Counted from the first letter of the stretch, positions 13,800 to 28,000 are shown. The stretch: DNA of 64,000 nt from Camarhynchus parvulus (GCF_901933205.1 NC_044571.1:7479420-7543419); one strand, 5' to 3'. Translations and numbers: made by a program. The notes: generated from the letters alone by a model not told the origin.

Positions 13800-14350
13800 T
13801 GTGAACGCTCTTGCTGAAATAAACACAGGCAGGAGACTTTTCTCCTTTTTAATGCCTTTATTAAAAGTGATCAGCTCGGGTGGGGAGAACCAACAGGTCG
13901 AACTCACACCACCGCTGCTCCCGGGGGTGTCTCGGAGGAGAAGGAAGAAAAGTGCAGCTTTGTCCATTGGTCTGTGGGCAGAGCTGGGGCTTCTGTCCTC
14001 ACCAAAGCACCAAGAGATTCCCTTGATTTTTGGTTCAACATTCGAGGTCTGCTGTCTAGCCGACATCTTTTCTAGGTTAGCGTGAAGGGTAAACAAGTCT
14101 TGGTGGCTACTAGATTCTGTTCCATTTAGACATTGTTTTGATTCATCAATTTTGTGTTGGCTCGTTGTTTTAGGGGTTTTTGGCTAGGTTTGGTGAGGGG
14201 TCCCTCATTGCATGCTGGCTCTGATGTCATTTGCATGACAACTCGATGTCCCCTCCCCTTCACCGTCTGGGTGCCACTCCACAAAAGGGGCAATTCTTAA
14301 CCATCAACAACAGGCAGTTAACGAAAACGACAGGTGATTACAACAACAAA
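13800..14350 (-). mobile_element. Probable LTR (minus strand), family uncertain
   Basis: Read on the minus strand, this block behaves like a retroviral LTR. It has a promoter-like section with an ATGCAAAT octamer near 14230, then AATAAA (complement of TTTATT at about 13858-13863), then a short U5-like tail ending TTCACA at 13800. A run of CpGs sets it apart from the flanks. The 5' end probably lies at the TGTTGTTG complement near 14348. I could not find a clean target-site duplication: TTAAAC before 13800 and ACAAAC after 14345 share only four of six bases. No internal retroviral genes are adjacent, so it would be a solo or truncated LTR. Confidence 0.5.
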
Positions 14351-15397
14351 CAGTTAGAACTGCACCCTGGCAGCAACTAGCTCAACCTGTGAACTCTGCA
14401 ACCTTTTAAAAACAAATGGGCAGCTTTTTCTACTCATAACCCTGCTGCTGCTACTGCATCCTTGTGTCTCCTGTGCTGAGCGCACACGTCCCCTCCCACC
14501 AGAGCCCTCACCACAGGCTTGTCACAGCCTCACCTCCCTTGGCACCACTGCCTCAGCCACAAACAGAGTCCTGCAGCAGGTCCCAGCTGCAGGTGGAGAC
14601 ACAGCTCCTTGGTGAAAGTGGGGAAAGGCATTTTGGGAGCAGGGAGCAGGACAGCATCCGTGTCTGACTTGGCAGTCCTGGAGAATTCAATGCCTGTGGC
14701 TCAGAAATGCCTTTGCTCAGCTGTTTTTATCTTCCTTGGTTTGCACTTCCTCAAAGGAAGTCACAGGCAAGAAAAACTGTGAGGATATAGATCAGAGAGG
14801 CTGAAAAGCGCAGTTAGTGCTAAGCACTTCTCAGTTTGGAGAAAGGGCACTGAAAATGGGTCTGTGCCTTTAGAACCACCATGGCGTGCAGGAGCTGCTT
14901 CCTGCACTCACTGGACATTGAAGAGGAGCCAAGGAAGGAAAATGGCCATGGCCAGGCTGGTCCCCACCTCTGGATAACTTGGGAAAGGTGGGCCCTGCTG
15001 GCATCCTCAGCAGCTCTGCAAGTCTCACCAGAAAGGAGAAAAAAAGGAAATTAGCACCTTGAGAATTACAGTTTAAACAGTCCTCAGAGCACCTTTAGCT
15101 GTTCTGAAGATGAAAAGAAGCCTTGAAAGAGGGATTAAAGGTAGGATGGTCTGGTTTTGATACAGAAGAACAATGATTTTAAAAGAGCAATGAAAAATGA
15201 GAACATATTTCAAGATCTAAGCATATATTCAGAGGAATCTAGAAAAGTGCATATATGGAAATGTTCTGAATCTGGTCAGATCTTTCTCCTCTTACAGGCC
15301 CTATGCTGCAGCCCAGAAGGCCTTGATAAACCAGAGCCTAAAAGTCCATTTGGCCTTTGCTACTGATTTCTCCCAGTATTATTTGTTTGCTACGAAT
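14351..15397. other. No gene seen between two LTRs
   Basis: Unique sequence with no domain-bearing frame. It does not read as retroviral internal sequence joining the LTRs on either side, which are of different families and opposite orientation. Confidence 0.5.
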
Positions 15398-15402
15398 CAC
15401 AG

Positions 15403-16087
15403 TGTCCTGGATTGAAAGATAATGTGTGTATTCTATTTTCCATCGGTCAGAGGTGGGGCAGTTATCCTCTGTTATTTGGGCAATTTTTTCTTTATCTCTT
15501 CCACAACCAATCCTCCCTCCAGGAGATCTCTGCTGTCCATGGCCAGCGAGTGTCCCTGCAGGGCTGATCCAATTCCAGCATCCCATGGGGAGATGCTGCG
15601 CCCAGGGGAGGAGCCAAGCATTCCTACCTGGATCCAATCTGAGCCTGGAGCAGCACAGCAGCCTTTGCCCACTGCATTGCCAGAGGAGCAGCTTTCTGCT
15701 GCCCTGCATTGCCAGAGGGAGCCCAGGCCCATCTGCAGCAGCCCTGGAGCTGCAGAGGAAAACTCCCCCCTTGTGCAGGATCCCTGCTGCAGCAGCAGCA
15801 CAGCTGGCACTGCAGGAGGGCTGAGCCCCCATGGGATGGGGCTGTGCCACCCCCTGACACACAGGGGGACAGGGCATGGTCTGACTCTGTCAGTATGGGT
15901 TTTTTTTGTTGTTGTTTGTACATTTGTATTTAGTTTTCCTAGTAAAGAACTGTTATTCCTATTCCCATGTCTTTCCCTGAGAGCCCCTTAATTTGAAAAT
16001 TATAATAATGCAGAGAGAGGGGGTTTACATTTTCCATTTCAGCGGGGGCTTCTGCCTTCCTTAGCAGACACCTGTCTGTTCAAGACA
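15403..16087 (+). mobile_element. Solo LTR, passerine ERV family
   Basis: A 685-bp block begins TGTCCTGG and ends CAAGACA. The flanks are CACAG (15398-15402) and CACGG (16088-16092), a 5-bp target-site duplication with one later change. From memory, its U3 stretch around GGGGAGGAGCCAAGCATTCC, its polyadenylation signal AGTAAA (15942-15947) followed by GAACTGTTATTCCTATTCCC, and its U5 with AAAATTATAATAATG and CTTCCTTAGCAGACACCTGT match an LTR family abundant in songbird genomes. No gag or pol remnant flanks it. Frames of up to 189 codons on the plus strand and 179 on the minus run through the LTR and are by-products of its GC-rich U3, not genes. Confidence 0.85.
15942..15947 (+). terminator. 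LTR polyadenylation signal (AGTAAA)
   Basis: AGTAAA sits near the R region of the solo LTR, a common natural variant of AATAAA. It would have ended proviral transcripts and could still end host transcripts reading through on the plus strand. Confidence 0.5.
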
Positions 16088-16092
16088 CACGG

Positions 16093-19000
16093 GCAGCAGC
16101 TGAAGTGCACCAGCACTCACAGCAGCCCCATTAAGGACCCAGCAGTGCAGGATCCAGCCTGGGAGCTTCAGTCAGCAACTTCTGAGCTCTCGGGTCTTTC
16201 CTTGCAAAGAGTCAGCTTGGGCAGGCCTCACAGCACATCTGTGCTCCAGCCCCTTGTCTGCAATGCTGCAATAACAATAACAGTGGATCCTATGCAATCC
16301 TTATGGATTGTTTAGCTACCATTTGCAGTGGATGGTCACAGCTGTACTGAGGACAAATCACCTTTTTGCAAAGAGTGAATTAAATATCCATGCAAAAAAT
16401 TTAACCAGTTACAGCTTGCTGATACACACTGAATAGGCAGACAGTCCAAATCCAGAAATGAAAAAAATTTAAAAGAACAAAAATATATTATTTGCTCATC
16501 CTGCCCTTGCAACTGTGCAATGAGCGGAGAGAGGAATAAAAGGTTACCCTTGCTCTCAGTGGAAAATGACAAGAATATCCTTGCCCTTGGATCTGCCAAG
16601 CTTTCAAGGAAGATCCCAGAGCTGGATATCCTCAAGGAGCAAACGTTAACTAACAAAGAGAGAGTTGGACAGGCTCTCTTTCCTGGGAGAGGAGCCGGGC
16701 TTCCCTCAGTGCCACTTCGCATGAGACCCAGAGCCAGCGGCCAGAGCATAACCTAATTAGGCCAGAGAGGGTGATTAGCTGTTTATTTTGAGGATGTTCA
16801 AACCATGCACTCACATTATACACTGCCCTGGGAGAAGAAGGATGCTGTTTATAGTTCCAGGCCTACGGGATCAGCAAAGTTTATTTTCCCCTACAAACGA
16901 AGGCCTGTTCTACTTACATTCTTTCAGCTCAGATTGGATCTGTTTATTTTCACTCATCTGCAGGAAATGGGAATATTTCAGTCTATTATTTTGAGTCCAG
17001 GGAAGCAGTTTGTATTGCTTAACCATGGGCAAAGGCAAATTAGTCACAGCCTTCACATACTACCTAAAATGTTTGTTTAATAGTAATACCATTCGTGGAA
17101 AAAATATTTACAAAATCCCATAGTGCAAATTCTGCTTCTTGAACCTTTTCTGGAAGGCATGAGAAACTTTGTTAAACCCCCCAGATGACTGGTACTCCAC
17201 TGTGGAATATGGAGATGATCAAGTTGTCCCTCTTCCCAGCAGGCACTCCATGTATTGATGCTGAGCTGAGGGGTTTAATGCAATATTTTCAAAGAAGCTC
17301 ACTGCTTCTTTTTTGAATTTAGCTCTGATTGTCTTGAAGCAGAGCATTGAGAAAGGCAAATGCTGGTGAGAGAAGGGAGGTGCAGTGATGGTCCACACAT
17401 GTGGCTTCTGGTCAGAGCAGTGGCAACAGGACAAAAATGTCTTCATATATAAAGCACACCCTGCCAAAAGCTACAATGGGATCTGTCTTCAGTGTTTCCA
17501 AATATTTGTTTGGGTTGGCTTCATATTTAGTTATAAAACAATCCCTGTTTGTTAGAGTATATTAACAGGATTTGTTTGCGTGCTTTGATCTTCTATTTTT
17601 AATCATCTCTCATGTCCACGAAGCCTTTGGTAAGATTCTCTGTTGATAAAAGTGCTCAAATTATAGCAAATGGACTGTGAGGTGCCAATATATCTTAGAG
17701 AGGGTTTTAATTCCTTTGAAGTTAAGCTTTTTGACGGTCAATTAAATTATTTTAATTGTATCTTACTTACTTTAAATTTAAATCAAGATTATTTTTCAAC
17801 TGCTGTAATTTAAAAATTCTGCAGAAGCCAGACAACTGCAAGTGCTGTGAATGTAAATTTTATCTGTTGCCCGCATTCAGCAAAAGAAACAATCAAAAAT
17901 GCACCAAATACTGTGATGAAAACAGAAATTACTGGCAACCAATTATGAAGATATGGAGCAGCAGAAGGTACAATGTGTTACATACATTATGGGGCTGCCA
18001 GAATAGGCTACTTAGGGATGTACAATAATAATTTAGATTGTTGATCGTAATAATCTCATGCTGGCCATAACTGTCTGGCTGTTACTTTATGCTTCCCCAG
18101 CCTGTTTGCTGAATCTGTTTGCTGATTTCTGCACTTGTTTGTAGTTTGCAGATTGTTTGAGGCAAAGTGAATTTTGCTGTTTGTTTGTTTTGCTGGCTCT
18201 CGAGAAGGGAACGGGAACCTCCGTGATCTCCTTCGCTGAAAATAATTTAAAAATCCCTAATGGATGCTATGTAAAAATTCTTCTCTAGGAAAAACAAACT
18301 CAGCTGAACTCTAGCTAAATTAACTGATATCCCTCATGATCCACCAATTTTCATGATGGATTATGGGGAATATTTCTGAAGATCAGAAATGGCATCGTGT
18401 TTCTCCCTCCTCCTCCTCCTTGTGGCAGGGTCCTGCCAGAGATGGAGCAGAACTTCCCCACTGCACTGACACAATCCTCCAGTTCACTGGGTTAAGGGAG
18501 CCTAAAAGGATCCCTTTTCAGAGTAATGAGGGTTAGATGCTTCCCAAGAAAGCTAGAGAGCCCCCATGAGTTTTTAAGATGAGCCGGTGCATGAGAAGTC
18601 ACAAAGTGCCAGTAGCCTTTGCCTGGGTGCTTTTTCCCTTTTCTTGCTCTGAGACATCCAACTTCCTGGGAGCAGGTTTCTCATGCAGACCCCTGGGGAA
18701 AAAACTTCATGTTTTTCTTGCTATTTTCCTCCAAATAGTTTCCTTTTTGTCCTGTTCTTGTAAAAAAAAAAAAAAAAAAAGAATTAAATTATATCTGTTC
18801 CATTTTCAAATATTCCCTGTGATTGCCAGGACAACAAACCATACCAAGGTAGAATAAATTGATTTGCAGGGTGGAGTTTTAGTTGTTCCTTGTATATGAT
18901 CAAGAGGTCCAACACAGACAGTAATTTAACCAGAAGCTTGGTGTCCTCTCTTCTGGGGTAGGAATATTTCAATATTTCAGATTTTTCTATTGTTCATAAG

Positions 19001-22000
19001 AAAAAAGTTGTTAAAATCTGATTTGCTAGTTAATTCTCCTGCAATACATGACTGACAAGCATTCATAATATTTACTTATGATTATTAAGTCGTTTCTAGC
19101 CTTGTTGAAAATTTCCAACATTTCTGTGGAATTTACTTGTGGGTTTTCTGAGGCATTTTGACAAAATCCATTGGAGTATAGCTGCTTTCTCCCAATACAC
19201 ATAGGAATTTATGCTGAATTGGATAACAAAGCTGCTTGGGTTGGAAAACAAATTAATCCACCCAGTCATTTATGAAATGCCCAGAAGAAACAGAAGAATA
19301 ACAACAGCTTTTCTACATTTTACTTCTGTGAAGAGAGAATGAAACATTCTTGTCTCCAGGGATCTTTGAGTCCCTGCTCCCATCTTTCAAATTTTATCTT
19401 CCCTCCCCAGATTCAGAATTGAAGGAGCAGAATTAAATGGTTTAATGAGAAGAGGTGATGGTGGCAAGAGGGGATACTGTCAATCAAGGAACAAGTCCAT
19501 GGCCACGTGAACATCCAGGATAAAATGGTCAGTGCAACCCGACAGGCACTCCAGGGGCTGCTGGGGGAGAGCAGAAGTGGGATCTGAAGGTCTGATAATC
19601 AATGGCAAGGTGATCAATGCAGTGCTGGGGGTCTCTGCTGCTGTTCATCTGAAGCAGAAATGGAAGCTTAAATGCAGGTGTTTCTCTCCAGTGGCATGGA
19701 CCTCTTGCTCACATGAAAGCATCCACACTTAGTAAAACAAATCCCACCCTCTCCTAAGGCTGCTTGCATTCCCTGAATTGCTCAGGAGGGAACACTCTTC
19801 CCTTTCTGCTGCACTTGCAGCTGCCCAAGAGGAGCCTGGGTGCTCAAACTTTGTTTGGAAAGAGCAGTGCCCCTGATGGAGAGCACTGGGGAAGTGCTTG
19901 CCAGGATTAAAGGAGGAAGAAATTGCCTGTGTCCAAGTAAAGGGTTTCTAGCAGAGTCCAACAGAGACACAAAGGCATAAGAAATTAAACTCAGGGGAAA
20001 TCCTGGGCTGTATTTTCTCTGAAAAAAACACCTAAGCTTTACATCACAGATGTGCCTGACAAAGGAGTCTGACTGGCAAAGTTCATCCACATCTGCTGTC
20101 TTTTAAGAAAGGGGTAAAAGTATATTGATGCAGCGTTCAGTTATTTGCTCTTTGGAAATCCAGTTCCCAGGGAGTTTTTCTCTCATTCTGCTTTATTGGT
20201 TTTCACTGTCTCCCAAGATCTGTGCGGTTCAGCTCCATGGTAACTCAGGAACTTCCTCAGTCACTTACATATTGATGTATACAAGGAAAGCACAGTGCTA
20301 ATACACTGTTTGAGCATCTCTAAGGTGTATTTAAAATATCTAAGGAGTGTGTCAGAGTAGGATTTATAGAGGATGCAGAACAGTGCTGCCTTGCCTTAAG
20401 TGGTAGTGATTGCCTCTTGGGAAGTTCTACCAAGTCACTCCAGGCTTTGCAACGACTAGTCATGCTAAACTCCTGTCCACACTGTTAAGCAACATTTGCT
20501 CTCCCTGTCCTCCAGAGACTACAATAAAAAATATGAGGTGATTAAAAAGGGGAAGCAAAACAGAGGAAAAAGAACTTGCCCTGCAGTAATTGGCCTTGTC
20601 AAGGCTTACTAGACAGGTGCTACTGATTTAACAGCCAGGATATGAGCCCTGTAATCCTCATTCTCTGCTGATCTACAGCCCACCACCACTCTGCTCAGCC
20701 TGCCAGCCCTGGGGTTTTTTACAAAGAACAGAAATGCTAGAGAGGCTGGTGCCTGTCCACGTTCTGCTCTGACATGTGCATGCATAATCAGAAAGCACTT
20801 CAGGCATTAGGAAACAGAAAAGCCATAACAATTCCCACACGGACCTGAAATCAGATCCCTGCTTCCTAAGCTTTCATCCTGGTGCCCAGTCACCAGCTGG
20901 CTGCTCCTGAACATGGCACAGGTGCAGTTACTTTGAATATCTGTGTGTTGATTTTTACTAATTATGATGGGATTCAGACAACAAAATGCTTAGTGCAAGC
21001 TGCAGTTCTGGAGGTGCTGTGGGGATTCACTGGTTAATGCCACAAGGACCTGGTGTACAGCATTTAAAGCTTGAGCAGTGTTCTGTACCTTCTCACTGCT
21101 GTTAGCTTTGAATATCCTTGGGATTAATTTTTTAAATACTTCAGAGAAGATGACTCAAAAAGTAGAAATGACTACCAGAAGGGGAAAAAAAATCCCACAT
21201 ATTTTGGGAGAGAAATAAAGCTACATGTTACCCTTTAAATCTTGCACTGAGAACAGGAGAAGGATCACCTTCTACTATTTCAGTTGCAGTGAGGGACCTG
21301 CAATGAGATATTTGTACAAACACAAGGGCAAGGAGCTAAAGATTTGTATCAACATGTCCTGAGATCTTTTGGAATGGTTAATTTTTCAAGGAACTGTTCT
21401 ACATTGAAAAACCCACCTTTGGAAGTTGGCAGTGGTTAACCAAGGATGTCAAACAAAAGACCATTGCAGCTGGCTACACTGTTGAACATGTCAGAGCAAT
21501 CACAGGATCCCCACTCCCTGCACCCACAGCAGGCAAGCACCACTCTCTGCCTTCAGATCTGGAGATGGAGATGTTCCCTGGGGAGTTTCACAGAGCTCCC
21601 AGCTGGTCCACATCACCCTCCTGCTCTGGACGTGTTTCCTTCTGAAAGACACAACATCAGGGTCATTCAGGGTGAGGTTCAGTTGGTGGAATGCAACTTT
21701 CTGCATGGTGTATGTTTATCTGTAATCCCACAGCTAATTTCTGAAGCTGAAACAAAGCCAAATGCAGAAAAAAATGAAAATGGTTGGGTTTCTGTCCATA
21801 TTATAAAGTCTGTATGGACCATTAGCACAAAGCTCTTTATTCTAACTGATACTACTATTGTTATTATATTTTTCATTTTGAAGTGACAAATGGTAAGAAA
21901 AGAAGTAGGAGTTCATAATTAGTTTGATTAAAAGGAGGGAAACTCACCCAAATATATAAAACATATTTATGTATATTACAGAAAATACATTTACACGGTC

Positions 22001-25000
22001 AGAATCCTGATCCAGCCTATGCAGACAAAAATGGTGAAAGAAAGCCTACTTCACTTCTGGAGACATCTGTTGTCTGCTGCTAAATAGGGAACTAACTTCT
22101 AATTAGATAGATCTCACAGAAAATGTTTGGCAATACTTGAAGGATCCTGCATGCTGCATCTTGTTTGAGCTACCTGACTCATCAACGTTTTGCTTTTGCA
22201 GTTAAGTTTAGCCACACGATGCCAATGCAAAAATAAAAGAGTCATCTGACCTGTAAGTAAATAATAATACAGTCACAGGAGCTACCTCTTGTTTGAGGTT
22301 TCAGAACAATTTTGGTTTTTAAAGTTCATTTCATTAGAATGCTTCAGCACATTCCTCTCTGCACTGCTCTGTGGTTAGATCCCAATCAGAGGAAAATATT
22401 TGGAAGTTGCAGGTTTTAGGAGGAGCTGCTCTTTCAGAACACAGAATCAGCAATTTGTGACTTTCCATTCTAAAAGTTTGGTGCATTCATAATCCAAAAT
22501 AGGCAAAATTTACCAGAAGATTTCTCACTGGTCATACTGACAATGAAGATACGAAATATTTTTTCCCAAGAACCTGGGGGACAAATAGGTATAAAAGTGA
22601 TCTGACCCAGTATAACCCCATGAGAAGTTTAGCAAAAGGGTAAAAGTACATCACCTGTCCTGTTTCTAATTCTATCCTACTTTGATTGCTGGAGATACAT
22701 TATATTTTATATATGTCTGGGGGATTATATTAATCAAATTTCCATAAAAGTCCCCTAGCTCTGCCCTTGTATCTATCTAATGGAAAGAGAAGGCCTCAGC
22801 CTCCAAAGATCATCCTGAAATTCACTTCTAGGGTATCTCTTTTTATGAATATTCTTGGCAGATGCTGGCAATGAATACACTCAAGCAGTCATTTAAATTC
22901 TGCTACTTTCTCAGGAAGGGAATTCTTTACAAATTATATTTGGTAGCATTTACTAATTCATTCATTCTCTTTCAAATGCCAGCTTTAGCCTGATCCTGTT
23001 TGAATGTTCATGTAAAAAACTTCCCCTTTAAATACTGAGACTCTAAGACTCAGCAGTGAAAATACTTGAATTGCTGATTTTGTTTTCTAAAAAGAAAATT
23101 ATCCTGAAAACAGCACATTCCTATGCGATGTTTCCACCTTGATTAAATTACACACTTCCCGCTGGAAAAAAAATCCATTTTCCACTCTCTATTTATGGAA
23201 GCATCAGTCCACCTTCCTGAGGTTTCTCTGCAGTTCAGACAGGGGAAGTTTGCACTTTGCACCAATCAGCTGTTTACTGCCTTAAAAAATTGGGCTTCCA
23301 TAGGATGAGTCACCAGGCACTGGAGATTCAAAGATCAGTTCCTGGGTCCCAACTAAGGGAACACTTTGTTGTGCCTAATTTAATTGCTAAAGTATATTTA
23401 AATCCTTCTCCAGGTTGGAGTTCTCAGTTTAGACCACAACTTAACATTCAATGGACAGCAGGTTTGGGTAGAAATGCCATTGTGCAAAAATCAAAGGCAC
23501 ACTCCGGAGTGACATTTCATGTGACAGCTAATTAGGAACTTCAGCTGATAGATGATGGACATGGGGTAAAACTAAGGACATTGCAGACTTTGCACTGCCT
23601 GCTTCTGGGATTTCTAATGCTTTTTTCATCTTTATTAAACAGCCTCATTATTTTGAAGAACAATAAATTGTTACTATTAAATCTTCTTTACTGTTATCTT
23701 GTTTGGGAACTTTTTTTTATGGATCACAGTCTTTCCTGAAATTACACTGTGCAAATATTATTACTTGTGAGATGAAATTAAGCTTAGTGAGTAAACTAAA
23801 TAGATGCACAAATAAATAAGCATTCTTCAGTGAGCAACTTATTTCTGAATAGTTTTGGACATGTCCGTTAATTTGTCTTTCTGCAGGCAGAATGATTTCA
23901 CCACGCCAGATCTGGACACTGAGGAGCAGAAGGCTTCAGCAGTCCTTAGGCAACCTTTTAAAATCATCCACATTTTTAATCAGAGCCTGAAATACTTTCT
24001 AAGCAAACGTCTCACCACAGACTGCAATTGTTCAGAAACATCCATGTGGTTATCATCCCATAAGTGCAGTCTAACAGGTAATAAAAAAAATCATGCAAAC
24101 TTCCATTTTTGCATCTGCTGAATTCCTAAAATTACCCAATTGCAAAGCTAGTTATGAAATGAAGAGGGAGAAAGTTATAGAAAACTGCAATAAACTCTGA
24201 AGTCAGCACTGACAGAAAAAGGTGGCAGGTGTCAGATTAGATAAAACAACTTGTGATTGCATACAACAATGTGACTTCATTAAAGGTACAAACAAATTTA
24301 AGCCTGAGGTTATGGAATTTACTTTAATTTGTCTTCATAACAACACCTAAAACTTTCGGGAAATGTTGGCAGAAAAAAACCCTAAAGACAACTGTAAAGA
24401 AGCTCTATTTTTTTTTTTTTTGTCAGTATATAATCAAAATTGAAATAAGCCTTAGGTTGAAAATCAGAAATAAGGTCTGGTTTCTAATTAATTGGGTAAA
24501 ATCATGTAATTAGGTAAAAATTAATTCATGCTACTTTGAGTTGAAAGGAAAAAAGACATAACTAAGTGAAGAAATGCATTTTACCTGCTGTGCTCAGCTG
24601 AGTTGGTGTTGCTTACCTGTTCAAAGGTATTTATGTTTTTTATGTGAACCATGTCAGCAAAGGGAAATCTGTACTTTTAGAAGAAGGTACCCACTGATCC
24701 AGTGCAATCACTGATCACTCCTGATCATTCAGCCCAGTTAACTCCCAGGCCATTACCTTGCAAGATCTGTTTTGGGCTGTTTCAGTCAGGCATTTCCAGC
24801 ACTTGGAATTGCTGCTGAGGGACTCACTATTAGCATTTTATAAATTCAGGCCCTTGCACAGCTGCAGAGTCCTCTTGGTCTCCTTTGCCTGAGCCATCCA
24901 GGCATGGTCAGGATAAGCTGTGTCACTGCTTTTCAAGGGGTTTTCTTCAAAGGGTTTTCTTCAAAGAGTGATCAGAGCAAAGCTCTGCTAACTCAGCCAC

Positions 25001-28000
25001 CCCAGCAGAGATGCTGCAGCCCAGGGATGCTGCTGCACTCTCAGCACAGGTAGGATCTGCAGGATCTGGTTTCATTTTGCTCAGGAAAGTAGAGCCACAG
25101 GGAAGTTCCCAGTGATTTTGTTTTGATTTATTTTGCTTTGCTGTAATCAAGTTAAGCTACAACAGCAAAGTTGAAGTTGCACAGCACAAACAGGGGGATT
25201 TCTTCAGCTCATTCCCATCCATTGTACCATGCCACACTCTTGCTAATGTGATTTTAACAGCCAAAAATTTTCTTCCTGACTGCCTCCTGTCCTAGACAAA
25301 TTCCACACATCTGAATACAAAGATCATTCCAGTATTAGATATGAGACTTCATTATTAAACATTACTGAGGTATTTAATCTCTGTTTGACAAACAATATTA
25401 AAAAAGATAAACTGGAGTGTCTGAGCCACAGGAGGGTCTCAAAAGGTTCATTAGATAAAAAACCAACAGGAATTTAGCTCCTAACCCAAAAGGATAATAG
25501 CAAATTGCTTCTGTTGGCATTTCAGATGGATTTTTTTCAGATTTCTCTACAGGTTAAGAAAAAAAGAACTTGGAAACAGTGACTCCTAAAACAAACTGAA
25601 CAAAGATTTATATCTATTTGCAGAAGAATTAGTTCTCAGTGGGTCTGTCTGCATTCAGCAGTTTTTATATTATTACATATTTTCAGTGTTGCCAGAGTCT
25701 GCTCGGTTACTCTAAATTTCTTTTGCTCAAGTATATATTTCATATCTCTTGATGGGAAAATCTGAGGCTTGTGACTTCCTGGGCTACAAATTCGTAAGTG
25801 ACAGTCAGACATGAACAAAATTTTTCTATCTCTTCATCACCTCAATAAAGAGAAACATGGAAATTTTATTTTAAATGTAAGCAGAAAATACTGATGTTGA
25901 AGTGTTGTTTCAAAAACTGCTAGGAAGAAACAATAAAATTCACAGGTATTCAACACAGAAGACTGAGAAAGGGGACTAAATTAATCTGTTTTCAGCCACA
26001 GAGCATGACACATTTCTAGAGGCCAGCAAAACCAAGCTCATGAAATGGGATTCCTCTAGATGGAACTCTCGAATTTGAAAGATGACAGTTGTGTAACAAA
26101 AGCATCAAAACTTAGGAAATTATTCTCTTCCTCCACTGATTATTTCTCCTTCTGAAACACCTCCTTAGAGGAAAATGAATGTATCTCACCTACTCAGCTC
26201 ATGGCAGATGAGATACAGCTCTCCTGTGCAGAAGAGTTGAATTCAAAGGACTTGAATAATGCTGTAAAATAAATAAGGTGATGACTACGACAGAGGTTTT
26301 GACAGGTGCAGAGAGCTCTTTATCTCTGTAGTTCTTTTCAGAGTAGCATTAAAGCTGCTAAACAAAGATTCTAGATTTTACTCAGCTCTTGCCATTGAAT
26401 TTCCTACTAAGACTTGTAAATGTGCCTGGACTAGAAAAAAAGATTTTTTAATATATATTATTTTAATTATTCTGTAAGAAAAACAATTATAAAAAATACT
26501 TGGGAAGGTAATGGGCAACAAAAAATCAAATTCATTTAAATAGAACATGATTTTTTACAAGTAATATGAAGCACTCACAGAGCTATAGAGGAATGTTCTA
26601 CACCAATTTTGTACACAGCATCAGAACAGTTCTGCAATAATTTTTAAGACAAGTGCGATATCTTTTAAAATGAACCATTACAAATATATGGAAGAAAATG
26701 GGATGTATCTACAGGTCCAAGTGGTATCCTTCAGCTTCAGAAAAACACAAAGATGCCAGCAGTTACACCTAGACACCACAAATATATTCAACAAGAACAC
26801 AAGTGCAGATAAAGCAGAAGTGCTAAAACGACGAAGAGCTTTGCAGGATAACACGTCCCAGCTGAAGCACTTGCAAGGTAAAATAAAATAGTGGGAGGCA
26901 GCTGCGCTTAAAGGCTCCACACTCACACTGAGGGCCCAGGGATCAGCTGGATGTCAGGCCCTTGAGCCCTCCATCATCACTGCAAGGAAAGGAGCTGCCA
27001 CAACCGAGATCTCTGCACTCCAGCACGGCACACGCTGCGGAAATAACAGAGGCACATTAGAAAGCACAACGTGATAACAGGTAGTGAATGCTGACCTCTG
27101 CCAGTGACTGTGCAGTTTTTATTCTTTGCATTTTTAGCTTCACATCTTGCCTGCTGAAAAACAGGTTTTCTCCAGGCTACCTTTGAAACGTGCAGAGAAA
27201 TCTCTCCTGGCAGAAAGCAGAATGTGCGTGATCTCCTGTGGGGCACACGAGCGTGGCTGGGCTCTCTCCTCGCTCTCTGATCCCTTCTGGCTGCTATTAG
27301 AGGTGCCAGCTGCCCTCCAAACCCCCTTCTGCATGTGGAACACATTTCTCCACCAAAGATCGCTTCTCTCATTGAATCTCTCACAGCACAGCAGAGTTTT
27401 GGCTCCTCTGGACACATCTGGAAACGCCGGTAGCCACAGAGACTCCAGCATGGGCCACGCTCCAGGAGCTGCCTTTCCTCCCTCAGGGCTCCAGAGAGGA
27501 TCCCAGCTCCTGCAGTCAGTGAAACATCCACTGTACCTCACAGCAAGGATTAAAACCTTGGGATGCCTGCACAGAATCATGTCAGAGACAGCCCTGCGCA
27601 GCACACGCTGCCATCCCACCCCAGCCCAGAGGCAGCCCCTGGCACAGGCCCCGAGAGGAGCAAATTGGCCACGTGTGGGATCATTGCTCCAATGAGGAAC
27701 AAAAAAACTGCAAAGGGGAGAAAACGGTGCATCAGACACAAAACGTATTAACTGATCTATTTGTATTCTGACCTGAGTACTAAGGAGGAGCAAAGCCAGC
27801 AGTGTGGTGTAACAGAGACCTCTGTCACTGCTGCCAGGGGAAATGGTCCCTGCCTATGGGTCACACCATGCAACCATGGTGCAGAAGCTGGTCACAGCTC
27901 TGGTACAACTTGAACCAGAGTTTGGGGTGGGCCCTGGGTGCTCAGCAGGTGCCCATCCAACACACACCATGCCAGGTCCTGGCTGCTGCTCCCCCGTGGT

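Noticed and set aside
15338..15991. Frames of 99-189 codons on both strands
   Set aside because: They lie within the GC-rich solo LTR at 15403-16087.
20840..20900. tRNA-like words (ATCAGATCCCTGCTTCC) suggesting an antisense SINE
   Set aside because: Too short and without a recognisable second box or core.
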